Of a stretch of DNA of 64,000 bases, positions 24,829 to 32,499 are shown one piece after another. The stretch is taken from assembly GCA_964453855.1 (NCBI GenBank), contig CAYVRN010000008.1:1-64000 (forward strand). Reading direction: 5' to 3'. The notes beneath the pieces were generated by a model. It was given only the letters and a program-made list of their open reading frames with translations. It had not been told where the DNA came from and made no database searches. The number at the start of each line of letters is the position of its first letter. Position 1 is the first letter of the stretch. The translations under genes and the position numbers were made by a program. The DNA is from JASMHC01 sp964453855 (GTDB lineage Bacteria > Pseudomonadota > Alphaproteobacteria > Rhodobacterales > Rhodobacteraceae).

Positions 24829-25034
24829 TCGGAACAGCGTTTCTCGCGCTTGGACTGGTACTGATAATCGAGGGGCTGGCCTATGCGCTGGCCCCTTCGT
24901 TTGTCGAGCGCATGTTACAGGCGTTGTCCGAGATACCTGAAAATGCGCGTCGTAGCATGGGGGCACTCGCGATTGTTATCGGTCTTGTGTTTTTGTGGGT
25001 CGCTAATCAGCTCGGTGTCACCGTCTCGGTTTAA
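24825..25034 (+). CDS. DUF2065 (YjeT-like) small membrane protein
   Basis: The 69-residue protein has two hydrophobic helices (about 3-22 and 45-62) around a short polar loop (MLQALSEIPENARRSMG). DUF2065 genes commonly follow hflKC in proteobacteria, as here with a four-base overlap, suggesting a role linked to the HflKC-FtsH complex, though none has been shown to my knowledge. Confidence 0.9.
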   Translation: MIGTAFLALGLVLIIEGLAYALAPSFVERMLQALSEIPENARRSMGALAIVIGLVFLWVANQLGVTVSV

Positions 25035-25149
25035 CTCACCGGTCATCACAAGTGTTTGATGTATGGTGGCTTGTGTACGATCACAGTTTAAATAAGTGTA
25101 GGACGCCTTAAATCCTATGCAGGTTCAATAAAGAAGAATGGAGTGACCA

Positions 25150-26628
25150 ATGAAGGCTCAAACCCGTTCCCTATCCGTGCCCTCAGGGCTTATTCACATC
25201 CTTTATCTTAGCGTACTTTCCCTGGCGTTTTTGCTGGTGCAAATTTCGCAAGTGCACGCACGCGGAGCGCCGGAAAGCTTCGCCGATCTGGCCGAAGCCG
25301 TTAGCCCGTCTGTTGTCAACATCACCACAACGACACTTGTCGAATTTGACGACAATATGGGACCTGTCATTCCCGAAGGCTCGCCTTTTGAAGATTTCTT
25401 CCGCGATTTTCAGGACCGCCAACAACAGCAACCGGGCGAAAGAAACCGCACACGTCGGTCTCAAGCGCTTGGATCGGGCTTTATCATTTCGGCAGATGGA
25501 TATGTGGTAACGAACAACCACGTGATCGAAGACGCAGACGAGATCATGATAGAACTGTTCTCGGGCGGTGAGCTGGATGCCAAATTAATCGGGCGTGACC
25601 CGAAAACCGACATCGCGCTTTTGAAGGTAGACGTTGACGAACCACTTCCTTTTGTCAGCTTCGGAGACAGTGATGTATCGCGCGTTGGTGATTGGGTGAT
25701 GGCCGTTGGCAACCCTCTGGGGCAGGGGTTCTCAGTCAGTGCCGGAATTATTTCTGCGCGCAATAGGGAACTCTCGGGCACTTACGACGACTACATCCAA
25801 ACAGACGCCGCCATTAACCGCGGTAACTCGGGCGGACCGCTATTTAACATGGATGGCCAAGTCATCGGGGTGAACACAGCGATCCTTTCGCCGGACGGCG
25901 GTTCGATCGGAATTGGATTTTCCATGGCCTCGAACGTAGTCAGCCGCGTTGTAGATCAGCTTCAAGAGTTCGGCGAAACACGTCGTGGCTGGTTGGGCGT
26001 GCGCATTCAGGACGTGACCTCGGACATGGCCGAAGCCCTTGGTCTTGAAAGCACCGTCGGCGCGATGGTCACGGATGTGCCCGACGGTCCCGCGCTTGAC
26101 GCCGGAATGGAGGCAGGCGACATTATCCTTACCTTTGACGGGCGCGATGTGCGCGACGTTCGCGATCTGGTCAATCAGGTTGGCAATGCCCCTGTTGGCA
26201 AAACCGTGGACGTTGAAGTGTTGCGAAACGGAGACAATGTCGTTCTGTCAGTCACTCTCGGACGCCGTGAATTGGCGGAAGGCGAACTGGACGAAGAAGA
26301 GCTCGTCGAAGAAGAACAAGTCCCTCAAGAAACCGAAATCTTGGGATTGTCGCTGATGGTTCTGGATGATGCCATGCGCACAGATCTTGGGCTTGATGAC
26401 GACGACGAAGGCCTTTTCGTCTCGCGAGTTGATGAAAACTCTGAAGCCTTTGAAAAAGGTCTGCGCGCAGGTGACATCATCGAGAAAGCTGGTCAGCGCC
26501 GGATTGAAACGATTGAGGACTTTGAGGCGCAGATTGCTGCGGCAAAAGACGCAGGGCGTAAATCTATCCTGCTTCTGGTGCGAAGCGGTGGAAACCCCCG
26601 CTTTATAGCGCTCTCGGTCAAAGACTGA
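25150..26628 (+). CDS. DegP/DegQ-type periplasmic serine protease (Do family)
   Basis: This 492-residue envelope quality-control protease and chaperone has an N-terminal signal sequence ending near HARGAPESF. The trypsin-like domain carries the catalytic His in VVTNNHVI, the Asp in KTDIALLKV and the Ser in GNSGGPLF. Two PDZ domains follow (about 275-365 and 400-485). An acidic linker of Glu-rich repeats (ELDEEELVEEEQ) joins the PDZ domains. The position directly after hflKC matches many alphaproteobacterial genomes, where both systems handle damaged envelope proteins. Confidence 0.95.
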   Translation: MKAQTRSLSVPSGLIHILYLSVLSLAFLLVQISQVHARGAPESFADLAEAVSPSVVNITTTTLVEFDDNMGPVIPEGSPFEDFFRDFQDRQQQQPGERNRTRRSQALGSGFIISADGYVVTNNHVIEDADEIMIELFSGGELDAKLIGRDPKTDIALLKVDVDEPLPFVSFGDSDVSRVGDWVMAVGNPLGQGFSVSAGIISARNRELSGTYDDYIQTDAAINRGNSGGPLFNMDGQVIGVNTAILSPDGGSIGIGFSMASNVVSRVVDQLQEFGETRRGWLGVRIQDVTSDMAEALGLESTVGAMVTDVPDGPALDAGMEAGDIILTFDGRDVRDVRDLVNQVGNAPVGKTVDVEVLRNGDNVVLSVTLGRRELAEGELDEEELVEEEQVPQETEILGLSLMVLDDAMRTDLGLDDDDEGLFVSRVDENSEAFEKGLRAGDIIEKAGQRRIETIEDFEAQIAAAKDAGRKSILLLVRSGGNPRFIALSVKD

Positions 26629-26640
26629 TTTGCAAACAAA

Positions 26641-26664
26641 CAAGGGCGCCACTCGGCGCCCTTG
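26641..26664. terminator. Hairpin between convergent degP-like and pfkB-like genes
   Basis: CAAGGGCGCC and GGCGCCCTTG form a perfect ten-base stem with loop ACTC. It lies 12 bases after the protease stop and abuts the stop of the convergent kinase gene. T-runs are short on both sides, so efficiency is uncertain. Confidence 0.75.
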
Positions 26665-27516
26665 TCATTTGAAACGCTGGGGTGCCAGATCGGCGTTCGT
26701 GACCGTTTGTGCAGCATGATATGCGGCCATCTCTGCGGCATGTTGCAGGTTTTTACCACTTTGAAGCATTGCCCAGAGACTCGTCATAAACGTGTCTCCG
26801 GCTCCGTTGGTATCTACGATTTGATCAACCGGATGTGCGTCAACGGTCATGTGTGTCCCATCAGAGGTCAGAATCTCCGCACCCTGTGATCCCTTCGTCA
26901 ACACAACCATCTCGATCCCTTTGGAAAAAAGACTGCGCATGACGTCCGCTTGGTTCTCCCCAAGCGCTTCATCCGATAATTGCACCACGCTGGCATGGTC
27001 AATAAACGCCTTGTGCCATGGGTTCTGTCCGTCCCAATCGTGCAGGTCGACCCACACCGGCGCGCGGCAGCTTTTGAGCAATGTCAAAAGCGGCAAGGAC
27101 GAGGGGACGATATTTAAAAACACAACGTCTGTGCGCTCCAATTCCAGCGCAATGCGATCCAGATCAACGTCGACGTCGCCACTTCCAGAGTTCACAAAAA
27201 TGGACAGACGGTTGCCCGTTTTGTCCATCAGATTCACATGCTGAGCCGTCCCCAAAGGGTCAACCTCCGATATCAGCTCTACGCCACGCCTGCCGCATTC
27301 CATGCGAATGCGCTCACCCTCCGGGTCCTGACCCATAGCGGCATGTAGTACCGTGTCTACACCCATCGCCCTTAACGCAAAGGCTTTGCCGGTTCCTGTT
27401 GATCCGACGGCTTCGTGTTTTCTGGCATTGGGGATAGTTCCTGCATTCCCGTCGGGAAGCCTGTCCAAATAGATCATTGTGTTCCAACTGGCCCCGCCCA
27501 GTACGAGCGCGCGCAT
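26665..27516 (-). CDS. PfkB-family carbohydrate kinase
   Basis: This 283-residue ribokinase-type enzyme probably phosphorylates a sugar or nucleoside. The N-terminal GG motif region is unusual (VGSTGTGKAFALRAMG rather than GGAPANVA), while the C-terminal motif DTNGAGDTFM with the catalytic Asp is intact. Substrate cannot be inferred. It starts at an ATG overlapping the upstream lipoprotein stop by one base (TGATG); a GTG one codon earlier is the alternative. Together with the lipoprotein it forms a coupled pair on the minus strand. Confidence 0.88.
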   Translation of the reverse strand: MRALVLGGASWNTMIYLDRLPDGNAGTIPNARKHEAVGSTGTGKAFALRAMGVDTVLHAAMGQDPEGERIRMECGRRGVELISEVDPLGTAQHVNLMDKTGNRLSIFVNSGSGDVDVDLDRIALELERTDVVFLNIVPSSLPLLTLLKSCRAPVWVDLHDWDGQNPWHKAFIDHASVVQLSDEALGENQADVMRSLFSKGIEMVVLTKGSQGAEILTSDGTHMTVDAHPVDQIVDTNGAGDTFMTSLWAMLQSGKNLQHAAEMAAYHAAQTVTNADLAPQRFK

Positions 27517-27992
27517 CACTCAAACCGGAAGGCGATCAAGCCCAGTTGCTGCGCTGCCGCCATCGAAAGGATTTGGCTGTCGATGCCCATAGGCGCTTGA
27601 AACAGCCGCACGCCCTTGGCCGTTCTGTCATCAATAATGCCGGTGATGGGACCCTGATATTGTCCGCGCGCCTTTAGGGCGCGTTGTAGGGCTTTGATGA
27701 ATTCTTCCGACATCACACGCCGACAGGGAACTTCAAACCACACCTCTTGTCGTTCCTCGATGATGGATTGTGATGTTTCGGTCTGATAAATGTTCTCTCC
27801 GTTTTCGCCGGACAGGATGGACTGTGTGCGGGTGGTTTTAACAACCGCAGGTTTGATTTGCTTGGCCCAGCACGTTCCGGGTGCAGCACCTTCCGGCTTT
27901 TCTTCGCCGCCGTATCCCACGAGATCCGACTGAACTGTGCACCCCGCCAAAACAAGCACGGTTAAGCCCGCTGTGATTATCCCCTTGAACAT
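27516..27992 (-). CDS. Lipoprotein with C-terminal peptidoglycan-binding-like domain
   Basis: The 158 residues begin with a lipoprotein signal: hydrophobic ITAGLTVLVLAGC, with the lipidated Cys at residue 18. After a variable region containing TCWAKQIKPAVV, the C-terminal 60 residues resemble a PG_binding_1 repeat (FIKALQRALKARGQYQGPITG, then RTAKGVRLFQ). It is likely anchored in the outer membrane or periplasm and contacts peptidoglycan. The ATG at 27992 is taken rather than a GTG two codons upstream. Function is otherwise unknown. Confidence 0.82.
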   Translation of the reverse strand: MFKGIITAGLTVLVLAGCTVQSDLVGYGGEEKPEGAAPGTCWAKQIKPAVVKTTRTQSILSGENGENIYQTETSQSIIEERQEVWFEVPCRRVMSEEFIKALQRALKARGQYQGPITGIIDDRTAKGVRLFQAPMGIDSQILSMAAAQQLGLIAFRFE

Positions 27993-28049
27993 GCTCACCT
28001 GCCTTCAAACCCCGCGAGACATTAGCAAAACTGGCCTGAATGCAAAGCT

Positions 28050-28406
28050 TTATTCCGGTGAGGACTCAAGCAATTCATCCAGCATTGGGGAAATGTCCTC
28101 GATCTGTTGTGCAATCACGTGGGTAACACCGTCTGCCCGTTGAACCCGCCCGGTTACACGAAGCAGACGGCCTGAAATAACTGCACGCCGGAAGGTTTCA
28201 TATATTTTCCGCCAAACCACGATATTCACCACACCGGTTTCATCCTCGAGTGTCAGAAAGATTACCCCTTTGGCGGTTCCCGGACGCTGCCGCAGAATGA
28301 CCAATCCGGCAACACAGACCAGTGCCCCCTCAGGGGGCAGACCGATCTGACCTGCCTGAATGCAGGACGGGGGGCGTGGCCAATTGGGAGTCTGTATGAT
28401 TTGCAT
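28050..28406 (-). CDS. Orphan OB-fold domain matching the C terminus of error-prone polymerase DnaE2
   Basis: The 118-residue product (124 if an ATG at 28424 is used) corresponds only to the C-terminal OB domain of DnaE2, the SOS-mutagenesis polymerase that works with ImuA and ImuB. The hallmark blocks are VAGLVILRQRPGTAKGVIF, TLEDETGVVNIVVW and the end QQIEDISP. Polymerase, PHP and thumb domains are absent, and a ferredoxin gene on the other strand occupies the DNA upstream, so no remnant is hidden there. The frame is intact with normal codons. A GAAC-N7-GAAC LexA box directly abuts the start. It could be a degraded dnaE2 or a functional stand-alone DNA-binding protein. Confidence 0.75.
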   Translation of the reverse strand: MQIIQTPNWPRPPSCIQAGQIGLPPEGALVCVAGLVILRQRPGTAKGVIFLTLEDETGVVNIVVWRKIYETFRRAVISGRLLRVTGRVQRADGVTHVIAQQIEDISPMLDELLESSPE

Positions 28407-28407
28407 G

Positions 28408-28422
28408 GAACAAAAATAGAAC
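28408..28422 (-). promoter_or_regulatory. LexA (SOS) box of alphaproteobacterial type
   Basis: Given-strand GAAC at 28408-28411 and GAAC at 28419-28422 are spaced by exactly seven bases (GTTC-N7-GTTC on the gene strand), the direct-repeat LexA operator known from Rhodobacter and Rhizobium. It lies one base upstream of the ATG at 28406 of the orphan DnaE2-type OB gene. It overlaps where a ribosome site would be, so the message may be leaderless or the true promoter may overlap the box. Confidence 0.72.
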
Positions 28423-28529
28423 ATTAAGGATTTGTCGCAAGATGAAAACTGAGGGGTCGCAAATTGAACCTACAAGCACTATGTGGCATCGCTAGAAGTA
28501 GTTGGAAATCAAATCAGGAGGCGTCCGAC

Positions 28530-28853
28530 GTGGCAAAAATCACCTATATCGAGCACAACGGAACCGAACATGTCGTCGAAGTGGCAAATGGCCTGACGGT
28601 CATGGAAGGGGCGCGGGATAACAATATTCCTGGGATCGAAGCAGATTGCGGCGGGGCTTGCGCCTGCTCGACCTGCCACGTTTATGTCCACCCGGATTGG
28701 GCCGATAAAGTCCCTGCAAAGGACGACATGGAAGAAGACATGCTGGACTTCGCCTACGAGCCTGATCCAGCCCGCTCGCGCCTAACCTGCCAAATCCGCG
28801 TCACCGACGACTTAGACGGACTGATCGTCCAGATGCCCGAAAAACAAATCTGA
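28530..28853 (+). CDS. 2Fe-2S ferredoxin (adrenodoxin type)
   Basis: This 107-residue electron carrier has the cluster ligands C40, C46 and C49 (DCGGACACSTCHVYV) and C87 (RLTCQI), the spacing of the vertebrate/Isc-type ferredoxins that serve Fe-S biogenesis or cytochrome P450s. The start is a GTG at 28530 with an ideal AGGAGG site eight bases upstream; longer upstream frames lack similarity. Its stop overlaps the next gene by one base (TGATG). Confidence 0.95.
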   Translation: MAKITYIEHNGTEHVVEVANGLTVMEGARDNNIPGIEADCGGACACSTCHVYVHPDWADKVPAKDDMEEDMLDFAYEPDPARSRLTCQIRVTDDLDGLIVQMPEKQI

Positions 28854-29596
28854 TGCGGGCTTGGGCGACGCGTCTTTTTGCTGTTGCCCTGCCTATGTTG
28901 GCGGCCTCGGCCGCCAGCGCCCAGATTGTACGGGCGGGGTATACTGACCCCACTCCGCGCTACACGCACGCAATCTTGGGCGATGCGCTCGAGTGGGGCG
29001 CGCTCGAGCTTGAGCTCGCAGACCGCAGTTCCGTCAAGATCACGTTGCCCGACTCTCGGGTATTCGAGGACCTGTCCCCCAGACTGGTAGATGTTGATCT
29101 GGACGATGACTTTGAAGTCGTCGTAATCGAGTCCAGCCTGCGCTACGGGGCCAGATTGTCGATCTACGATGAAACCGGCTTGGTCGCAGCCACGCCCTAT
29201 ATCGGACAATCCCACCGATGGCTGGCACCTGTCGGGGCCGCTGATCTGGATGGCGATGGCTATATTGAGCTGGCCTATATTGACCGCCCTCATCTTGCCA
29301 AAAAACTCAGGATCTGGCGCTTCAAAAATGATGCACTGACTGAAATCAGCTATGTGCCGGACGACCCCGTTCAAGACATTCTCTCGTCTGTCGGGGTGTC
29401 GAATCACAGAATCGGGTGGGACTACATCCTTGGCGGCATCAAAGAATGCGGCGAAAAACCAGAAATGGTCGTTGGATCGGGGGATTGGGCGTCCGTTTTG
29501 ACGCTGATCCTCAGCCCTGACGGATCACTTCGTGCCAAAGCCTCTTTCGACGGTGCAACGCCTCAGGTGTTTGAAGCCGCGCTGTCCTGTCCCTAA
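28853..29596 (+). CDS. Secreted FG-GAP/VCBS-like repeat protein
   Basis: The 247 residues start with a signal peptide (FAVALPMLAASAASAQ). Two repeat-like units carry Asp-rich loops resembling FG-GAP or VCBS blades: VDVDLDDDFEVVVIE at about 78-92 and AADLDGDGYIELAYID at about 129-144, either of which could bind calcium. Two late cysteines may form a disulfide. It is likely periplasmic. Translation is coupled to the ferredoxin gene, a curious pairing for an exported protein; no function is known. Confidence 0.85.
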   Translation: MRAWATRLFAVALPMLAASAASAQIVRAGYTDPTPRYTHAILGDALEWGALELELADRSSVKITLPDSRVFEDLSPRLVDVDLDDDFEVVVIESSLRYGARLSIYDETGLVAATPYIGQSHRWLAPVGAADLDGDGYIELAYIDRPHLAKKLRIWRFKNDALTEISYVPDDPVQDILSSVGVSNHRIGWDYILGGIKECGEKPEMVVGSGDWASVLTLILSPDGSLRAKASFDGATPQVFEAALSCP

Positions 29597-29606
29597 ACGC
29601 CCCTTG

Positions 29607-29657
29607 TTTTCATCTTACCCGAAATACTCTGGGGAGCGCGAGGGGCAAGCCCCTCGC
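29607..29657 (+). repeat. Intergenic hairpin repeat, copy A
   Basis: TTTTCATCTTACCCGAAATACTC (read as TTTTCATCTTACCC then GAAATACTC), followed by TGGGGAGC and an eight-base stem GCGAGGGG/CCCCTCGC with loop CAAG. It lies between the convergent FG-GAP and purD genes and shares the CATCTTACC-GAAATACTC block with copy B almost exactly. Confidence 0.85.
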
Positions 29658-29694
29658 ATCTGTCGGATTGAGCTCTGCGCAATTCGAAGTCAGA

Positions 29695-30957
29695 TCAAAG
29701 CGCGCGCCATCCGATATCGCGCCGGCAAAAGCCCTCGGGCCAGTCAATCTGATCAACCATTGCATAAGCGCGATCCCTTGCTTCTTGCAGTGATCGACCC
29801 CGAGCGGTGACATTTAGAACGCGACCGCCCGTAGCAACAATTTTCCCGTCTTGGTTCGACGTTCCTGCATGAAAAACCATATTCATGCTGTCTTCCGGCA
29901 GCCCAACCAGCCCGCCAATCAAAGAGCCTTTTTCGTAAGCCCCGGGATAGCCATTGGCGGCCATAACAACCGTGATGGCATGATCATCCGCCCACTGTGC
30001 CTTGGTCTCGGCCAGTCGGCCTTCGGCAGCAGCCTGCATCAGATCAAGCGCCTGCGCGCCCAATCGCATCATCAGGACCTGACATTCAGGATCACCGAAC
30101 CGCACGTTGTACTCTACCAGCCGCGCCTTGCCGTCCTTGATCATCAAGCCCGCGTAAAGCACCCCCTGATAGGGCATCCCACGACGGACCATCTCTGCCG
30201 CTGTCGGGCGAATGATCTCGGCCAGAACCGTTTCCTGTATATCGGCCGTCAACACAGGGGCCGGAGAATAGGCCCCCATTCCGCCCGTGTTCAAACCGGT
30301 GTCGCCTTCGCCAACCCGCTTGTGATCCTGTGCCGTTCCAATCGGCAAAACATCCTCACCGTCGACAAGCACAAAGAACGACGCTTCCTCGCCTTCCATA
30401 AACTCCTCGATCACGACCTCGGCACCGGCCCCCCCGAAAGCGCCACCAAACATATCGTCAATGGCGTCCAAGGCGGTTTGCTCGTCCATCGCGACGATCA
30501 CGCCTTTGCCCGCAGCCAGTCCGTCAGCCTTCACAACGATCGGCGCGCCCTCGGCGCGGATGTAATCTTTGGCCGCATCGGCATCGGTGAAATGCGCATA
30601 GCCAGCCGTCGGAGCCCCGGCCGCATCGCAAACCTCTTTGGTAAACCGCTTCGACGCCTCAAGCTGCGCGGCGGCTTTCGAAGGACCGAAAACCAGAATG
30701 TTGGCTGCCCGCAGTGCGTCCGCTACACCGGCGGCCAACGGGGCTTCGGGTCCAATGATCACGAAATCAATCGCGTTTTCCTCGACGAAATTCAAAACTG
30801 CCTCACCGCTTTCCACGTCAAAACTGGCGCATTCTGCGATGGCTGCGATACCGGCATTTCCGGGCGCTACAATCAGCTTGTCGCATTTGGGGTTTTGCAT
30901 CACCGCCCATGCCAACGCATGTTCGCGGCCGCCACTGCCGAGGATTAGGATATTCAT
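29695..30957 (-). CDS. purD: Phosphoribosylamine-glycine ligase (GAR synthetase)
   Basis: PurD catalyses step 2 of purine synthesis, joining phosphoribosylamine and glycine with ATP. The 420 residues show the N-terminal ILGSGGREHALAW, the ATP-grasp segment VVKADGLAAGKGV, the glycine/ATP site GGMGAYSPAPV, and YNVRFGDPECQ with metal-binding residues. Length is standard. It is divergent from xseA with a short 72-base spacer. Confidence 0.97.
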   Translation of the reverse strand: MNILILGSGGREHALAWAVMQNPKCDKLIVAPGNAGIAAIAECASFDVESGEAVLNFVEENAIDFVIIGPEAPLAAGVADALRAANILVFGPSKAAAQLEASKRFTKEVCDAAGAPTAGYAHFTDADAAKDYIRAEGAPIVVKADGLAAGKGVIVAMDEQTALDAIDDMFGGAFGGAGAEVVIEEFMEGEEASFFVLVDGEDVLPIGTAQDHKRVGEGDTGLNTGGMGAYSPAPVLTADIQETVLAEIIRPTAAEMVRRGMPYQGVLYAGLMIKDGKARLVEYNVRFGDPECQVLMMRLGAQALDLMQAAAEGRLAETKAQWADDHAITVVMAANGYPGAYEKGSLIGGLVGLPEDSMNMVFHAGTSNQDGKIVATGGRVLNVTARGRSLQEARDRAYAMVDQIDWPEGFCRRDIGWRAL

Positions 30958-31029
30958 AGGGCTTCTCCGTCTTGGAAGTCGTTGCCGCGCGTTCTAAGGT
31001 GGCTTGAGCATAGACACAAGGCAGGCAAA

Positions 31030-32442
31030 ATGTCCGATCTGATTGACGATCCGATCCAAGGCGAAAACGCACCCGAATTTAGCGTGACCGAGCTTTCCGG
31101 CGCGATCAAACGCATGATCGAAGGCGAGTTCGCCCATGTCCGCATCCGCGGCGAGGTTGGCCGCGTTTCACGCCCCCGGTCCGGGCATATCTATCTTGAT
31201 CTCAAAGATGACAGGTCGGTCATTTCCGGAGTGATCTGGAAAGGCGTTGCCGCGCGTCTGGTAACCCAACCGGAAGAGGGGCTCGAGGTGGTCGCCACAG
31301 GACGCCTGACAACCTTTCCCGGGCAATCCAAATACCAGATTGTAATTGAAGATATCAAACCGGCAGGCGTCGGCGCGCTTATGGCGATGCTGGAAAAACG
31401 CAAAGTCCAGCTTCAGGCCGAAGGCTTGTTCGATCTTTCCCGCAAAAAGCCGATCCCCTATTTGCCGGAAATCATCGGGGTGGTCACGTCCCCAAGCGGT
31501 GCCGTGATCCGCGATATTCTACATCGTCTGCGCGACCGCTTTCCGCGCAAGGTCTTGATCTGGCCGGTTGCCGTGCAGGGCGAAAAATGTGCCGGCGAAG
31601 TAGCAAATGCGATTCGCGGCTTTAACGCCCTCACACCCGGCGGCGCGCTCCCGCGTCCGGATCTTCTGATCGTTGCAAGGGGCGGCGGATCACTCGAGGA
31701 CCTCTGGGGCTTTAACGAAGAAATCGTCGCACGAGCCGCAGCCGACAGCGCTATTCCATTGATTTCGGCCGTCGGGCACGAGACGGATACCACCCTGATC
31801 GACTTTGTCTCGGATCAGCGTGCGCCCACACCGACAGCCGCCGCCGAATTGGCAGTTCCAGTTCGGATGGAGCTGCTTGCCTGGACGGAACAGCAAGATG
31901 CGCGCCTGACCCATGCTCTGACCTCGGGTATCACCCGCCGCCGCGATCGGATGCGCGATCTGGCTCGGGCCTTACCTCGCCCCCACAGCTTGACCCAGAC
32001 ACAACGTCAGCGTCTGGATCATCTGGAAGACCGCCTGCCCAATGCGCTGATCGCAGGTGTGCGCCAACGCGACGTGAAACTCAGTCGGGTTTCGGGTAAA
32101 CTACATTTAGGGGCAATACGACACCGCACTCAGACAAGCCGTGACACGCTGAAAACTTTGTCCGAAAGGATCGATCCTGCCTATCGCCGTCGCCTCCAAA
32201 CCTTGACCGAGCGCTTGAATGCACTCGACCGTCAGCGGCTGGCCATGGGCTATGAAGCGACCTTAAAACGAGGCTATGCGGTTGTGCATGGGGCTGGCGG
32301 CGTGGTCACGTCAAAAGCGGCGGCGGAAAGCGCCTCGGCCCTCGAGATTGAATTTCAGGACGGTCGGTTCAAAATCGGCGGAAGTGCTTCTAAGAAACCT
32401 CAGGGCAAGTCTCCGCCCCCTGATCAGGGCAGTCTGTTCTGA
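31030..32442 (+). CDS. xseA: Exodeoxyribonuclease VII large subunit
   Basis: XseA is the catalytic subunit of the single-strand-specific nuclease ExoVII. The 470-residue protein has an N-terminal OB domain (FSVTELSGAIKRMIEGEF, VRIRGEVGRVSRPRSGHIYL), the catalytic core with VTSPSGAVIRDILHRL, RGGGSLEDLWGFNEE and SAVGHETDTTLIDFV, and a long C-terminal helical region rich in Arg and Leu. The ATG at 31030 gives the family's usual N terminus. The small subunit XseB is not in this window. Confidence 0.96.
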   Translation: MSDLIDDPIQGENAPEFSVTELSGAIKRMIEGEFAHVRIRGEVGRVSRPRSGHIYLDLKDDRSVISGVIWKGVAARLVTQPEEGLEVVATGRLTTFPGQSKYQIVIEDIKPAGVGALMAMLEKRKVQLQAEGLFDLSRKKPIPYLPEIIGVVTSPSGAVIRDILHRLRDRFPRKVLIWPVAVQGEKCAGEVANAIRGFNALTPGGALPRPDLLIVARGGGSLEDLWGFNEEIVARAAADSAIPLISAVGHETDTTLIDFVSDQRAPTPTAAAELAVPVRMELLAWTEQQDARLTHALTSGITRRRDRMRDLARALPRPHSLTQTQRQRLDHLEDRLPNALIAGVRQRDVKLSRVSGKLHLGAIRHRTQTSRDTLKTLSERIDPAYRRRLQTLTERLNALDRQRLAMGYEATLKRGYAVVHGAGGVVTSKAAAESASALEIEFQDGRFKIGGSASKKPQGKSPPPDQGSLF

Positions 32443-32499
32443 CGGGCCTTCCATATACGGGGAAACCGCATTACTTGGGGATAAACCACCGGAGGCATC

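Noticed and set aside
28320..28345. Hairpin TGCCCCC-TGA-GGGGGCA as a repeat copy or terminator inside the OB-domain gene
   Set aside because: It has the opposite arm order to the repeat family, lacks the GAAATACTC box and lies in coding sequence.
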